A DNA stretch of 64,000 nt from Notamacropus eugenii (taxonomy: Eukaryota > Chordata > Mammalia > Diprotodontia > Macropodidae): positions 353,400,660 to 353,464,659 of the forward strand of contig NC_092873.1 in NCBI RefSeq assembly GCF_028372415.1, written 5' to 3'. The notes below the pieces were generated by a model. That model made no database searches. It had not been told where the DNA came from and saw only the letters and a program-made list of their open reading frames with translations. The position numbers and the translations under genes were made by a program. Of the stretch, positions 63,022-64,000 are shown piece after piece; the stretch's first letter is position 1; each line of letters begins with the position of its first letter.

Positions 63022-63425
63022 GGGGCAGCTAGGCAGTGCAATGGATAGAGCATTTATCCTGGGGTCAGGAGGATCTGAGTTCAAAACCAACCCTAGACAC
63101 TTACCATTTTACTGTGTGACCAGGACAAGTCACTTTACCCTAGTTGCCTCCTGAAGCCGAATCTTTGCTGCTGAGACTGACTGGGAATTCCACTCCCGGG
63201 TCTCAATTATTACCTCTCTTTAACATCTCTCTCTCTCTCTAATATGCTTCTGGGGCATCTGTTTAGCCCAGTGAATAGAGTGCCGTCCTGGAGTCAGGAA
63301 GACCTAAATTCAAATTCAGCCTCTGATTCATGGTGCGACCCTTGGCTCAGTTTCCTCATCTGTAAAATGAGTCGAAGAAGACAAACCACTCCAGTGTCAA
63401 CCGAAAGACTAAAACAACAAAATCC
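63022..63425 (+). repeat. Two plus-sense SINEs in the 5' flank of copy C
   Basis: About 63022-63160 starts 'aggggcagctaggcagtgcaatggatagagc'. About 63248-63425 starts 'ctggggcatctgtttagcccagtg' and has the longer tail ('gacaaaccactccagtgtc...ctaaaacaacaaaat'). They split flank sequence that is continuous in copies A and B (30850-31000, 40376-40530). Confidence 0.8.
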
Positions 63426-63479
63426 ATTTCTCATTTCTCACCCACTCAGGACGCCCCAACCTGAAATGTATGGCTCGGA

Positions 63480-64000
63480 ACTGGAGAAAATAAAAAATAG
63501 AGGAAAACAAGTACACGTGGGAAAACAAGTGCTGTAGGTGGATCTCTGAATTAATCGAAGTATTTGGGAAAACAAGTTGAGACTACAATGAAAAGGGCAT
63601 CAAAATGTGCATAAACTTTAACTGAGACATAATCTACTTGATCTATACACCAACAAGACTAAATTAAATTAATATATTTCTAGCGGCTTTTTTTTGTCGT
63701 GGCCAAGAAATTGGAAATTTGGCAAGTAAAATGTAGATTGAGGCATTTTTTTGTGGACATGGCAAATAAGGAAATTTGTTTTGCTTGATTATATATGGAA
63801 GTAATGAGTTTTGTTTTTCTTGCTTTCTCAATGTGGGAGGAGGGTAGGTGTTAAGGAGAGAACGTGAGCTGAAAATAAAAGAAAACTGGAGAAAATAAAA
63901 TGAAGGATTTGTAATTAACTGATAATCTCTAAGATCCTATCTTGTTCTAAGGCAATGATTCTATTGAGACATGCTACTTGCTGAAAATCTCAAGAGTAAG
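63480..64000. other. Right edge, unassigned AT-rich DNA
   Basis: No OSBPL7 exon, T-box exon or named repeat is seen after copy C. Whether a fourth unit or the working TBX21 follows cannot be told from this window. Confidence 0.4.

Larger units (their letters stand above)
41110..63480. repeat. Tandem block, unit 3 (OSBPL7 piece + TBX21-like copy C)
   Basis: This unit starts with OSBPL7 exons 18-22, is interrupted by about 15.9 kb of LINE-rich DNA, and ends with intron 1 and exon 1 of TBX21-like copy C and its 5' flank. The flank can be followed, around two SINEs, to about 63470 ('cccactcaggacgccccaacc' against 40492-40516). Confidence 0.7.

Overview
The window looks like nuclear DNA of a marsupial mammal. 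It has vertebrate spliced genes, L1 and half-L1 (HAL1) elements, an RTE element, L2 and MIR relics, and many copies of a tRNA-derived SINE that begins with a 'GGGGCAGCTAGGTGG...CAGTGGATAGAGC'-type head. That mix is typical of opossums and other marsupials. The species cannot be fixed from the sequence.

Left part (1-19.6 kb): two intact genes lie head to tail on the plus strand. The first is MRPL10, a mitochondrial ribosomal protein; exons 2-5 are here and exon 1 lies off the left edge. The second is OSBPL7, which encodes the oxysterol-binding-protein relative ORP7. All 22 coding exons can be placed, the phases close, and they give an 845-residue protein with a PH domain, a FFAT motif and the OSBP fingerprint. 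MRPL10 and OSBPL7 are also neighbours in human, where the next gene, tail to tail with OSBPL7, is TBX21 (T-bet).

Right part (20-64 kb): there is no intact gene. Instead I find three head-to-tail copies of one block, 'OSBPL7 3' end + TBX21-like gene'. The TBX21-like pieces are on the minus strand, as expected for TBX21 next to OSBPL7. Copy A (about 25.1-30.6 kb) and copy B (about 32.7-40.1 kb) keep recognisable T-box exons, and copy C (about 59.0-62.7 kb) keeps only exon 1 and part of intron 1. All three are broken by stops, frameshifts or lost splice sites. Between them lie two broken OSBPL7 3' pieces: exon 19 plus 3' flank at about 31.05-31.53 kb, and exons 18-22 at about 41.1-42.7 kb. The blocks differ by internal deletions, a local tandem duplication, a displaced segment, private SINE/LINE insertions and microsatellites. 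Unit 3 carries about 15 kb of AT-rich, L1-dominated sequence (42.7-58.6 kb) where TBX21 exons 2-6 should be.

Reading: the OSBPL7-TBX21 interval was duplicated in tandem more than once in this lineage and the extra copies decayed. A working TBX21, if present, should lie beyond the right edge. This array of T-bet pseudogenes is the most notable content of the window. Statements about human gene order and human protein sequences are from memory and were not checked by search.
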